DNA of 64,000 nucleotides, taken from NCBI RefSeq assembly GCF_004346185.1, contig NZ_SMAI01000011.1:62001-126000 (forward strand), in the 5' to 3' direction. Position numbers and translations under genes: made by a program. The notes beneath the pieces were generated by a model, which had not been told where the DNA came from, did no database searches, and saw only the letters and a list, made by a program, of their open reading frames with translations. This stretch comes from Aquabacter spiritensis. Its GTDB lineage: Bacteria; Pseudomonadota; Alphaproteobacteria; Rhizobiales; Xanthobacteraceae. Positions 63,927 to 64,000 of the stretch are shown in pieces. Numbering within the stretch: the first letter of the stretch is position 1; the number at the start of each line of letters is the position of its first letter.

Positions 63927-64000
63927 GACCGCGCGCGGCCGGCGGGATGGGATCACCCCGCCGACGACGCGCCCGATCGGGCTCAGTCGTTCGAAATCCC
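63927..64000. other. Right edge, possible convergent gene end
   Basis: After accC, CGGCGGG and CCCGCCG (about 63938-63944 and 63956-63963) form a short stem that could end transcription, without a T-run. At 63983-64000 the minus strand reads codons for Gly-Ile-Ser-Asn-Asp and a TGA stop. This may be the C-terminus of a minus-strand gene continuing outside the window. Too little is present to name it. Confidence 0.25.

Noticed and set aside
63975-64000. GTTCGAAATCC, resembling a tRNA T-loop
   Set aside because: The flanking bases do not pair as a T-stem and no acceptor or anticodon arm is visible before the window ends.

Overview
This window is chromosomal DNA from a high-GC alphaproteobacterium, most likely of the Hyphomicrobiales (Rhizobiales). 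The evidence is the gene order (the bamA-lpxD-fabZ-lpxA-lpxI-lpxB run convergent with gltA; the cysQ-DUF4170-DUF374-waaA-lpxK cluster with DUF2093), an rpsB with a long C-terminal extension, an IF-1 with an arginine-rich tail, and a two-gene ilvBN operon with a leader-peptide attenuator. I identify no rRNA, tRNA, insertion sequence, phage or CRISPR array. This is mostly core genome, densely packed in short operons with frequent ATGA overlaps.

Layout. 1-1.7 kb: citrate synthase (gltA, +) ending in a strong terminator. 1.7-16.3 kb: a minus-strand supercluster read from right to left: rpsB-tsf-pyrH-frr-uppS-cdsA-dxr-rseP-bamA-lpxD-fabZ-lpxA-lpxI-lpxB. It links translation factors, UMP kinase, isoprenoid, undecaprenyl and phospholipid precursors, outer-membrane protein assembly and lipid A synthesis. 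16.6-26.8 kb: an enoyl-CoA hydratase, a LysR regulator, dnaE, argC, parE and a fused APH-like/P-loop kinase protein. 27-31.4 kb: an accessory stretch with an unexplained 58-residue small protein, an SDR oxidoreductase behind a foldable leader, an NMT1/SsuA-type ABC transporter and two doubtful small ORFs. 31.4-37.8 kb: IF-1, a RhlE-type RNA helicase, a DedA protein, a proline-rich exported peptide and a 1035-residue membrane protein of unknown function. 37.9-41.6 kb: ilvB-ilvN-ilvC (minus) with promoter, leader peptide and terminator hairpin all readable.

41.7-50.7 kb: an exported hypothetical, ubiA, an Rrf2 regulator with a thioredoxin-reductase-like enzyme, then the second lipid A/Kdo cluster (cysQ, DUF4170, DUF374 acyltransferase, waaA, lpxK) with DUF2093 and xseA. 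50.9-54.2 kb: purD, an alpha/beta hydrolase with the full fluoroacetate-dehalogenase residue set, and a TDT-family transporter flanked by A+T-rich palindromic DNA. 54.4-64 kb: tadA, an RluB-type pseudouridine synthase with a very long repetitive basic tail, rsmD, an aminotransferase, a BepA-like metalloprotease with a DsbA-like protein, aroQ, accB and accC.

The main theme is cell-envelope biogenesis: two separated lipid A blocks, BamA, RseP, CdsA, UppS, FabZ, AccBC, DedA, and the BepA/Dsb pair that would service outer-membrane proteins. RNA modification and translation form a second theme. I found no clear multi-gene novel defence or mobile system. The best candidates for new biology are small: the ilv attenuator, the structured SDR leader, the orphan small peptide, the RluB tail, the RpsB extension and the large orphan membrane protein.
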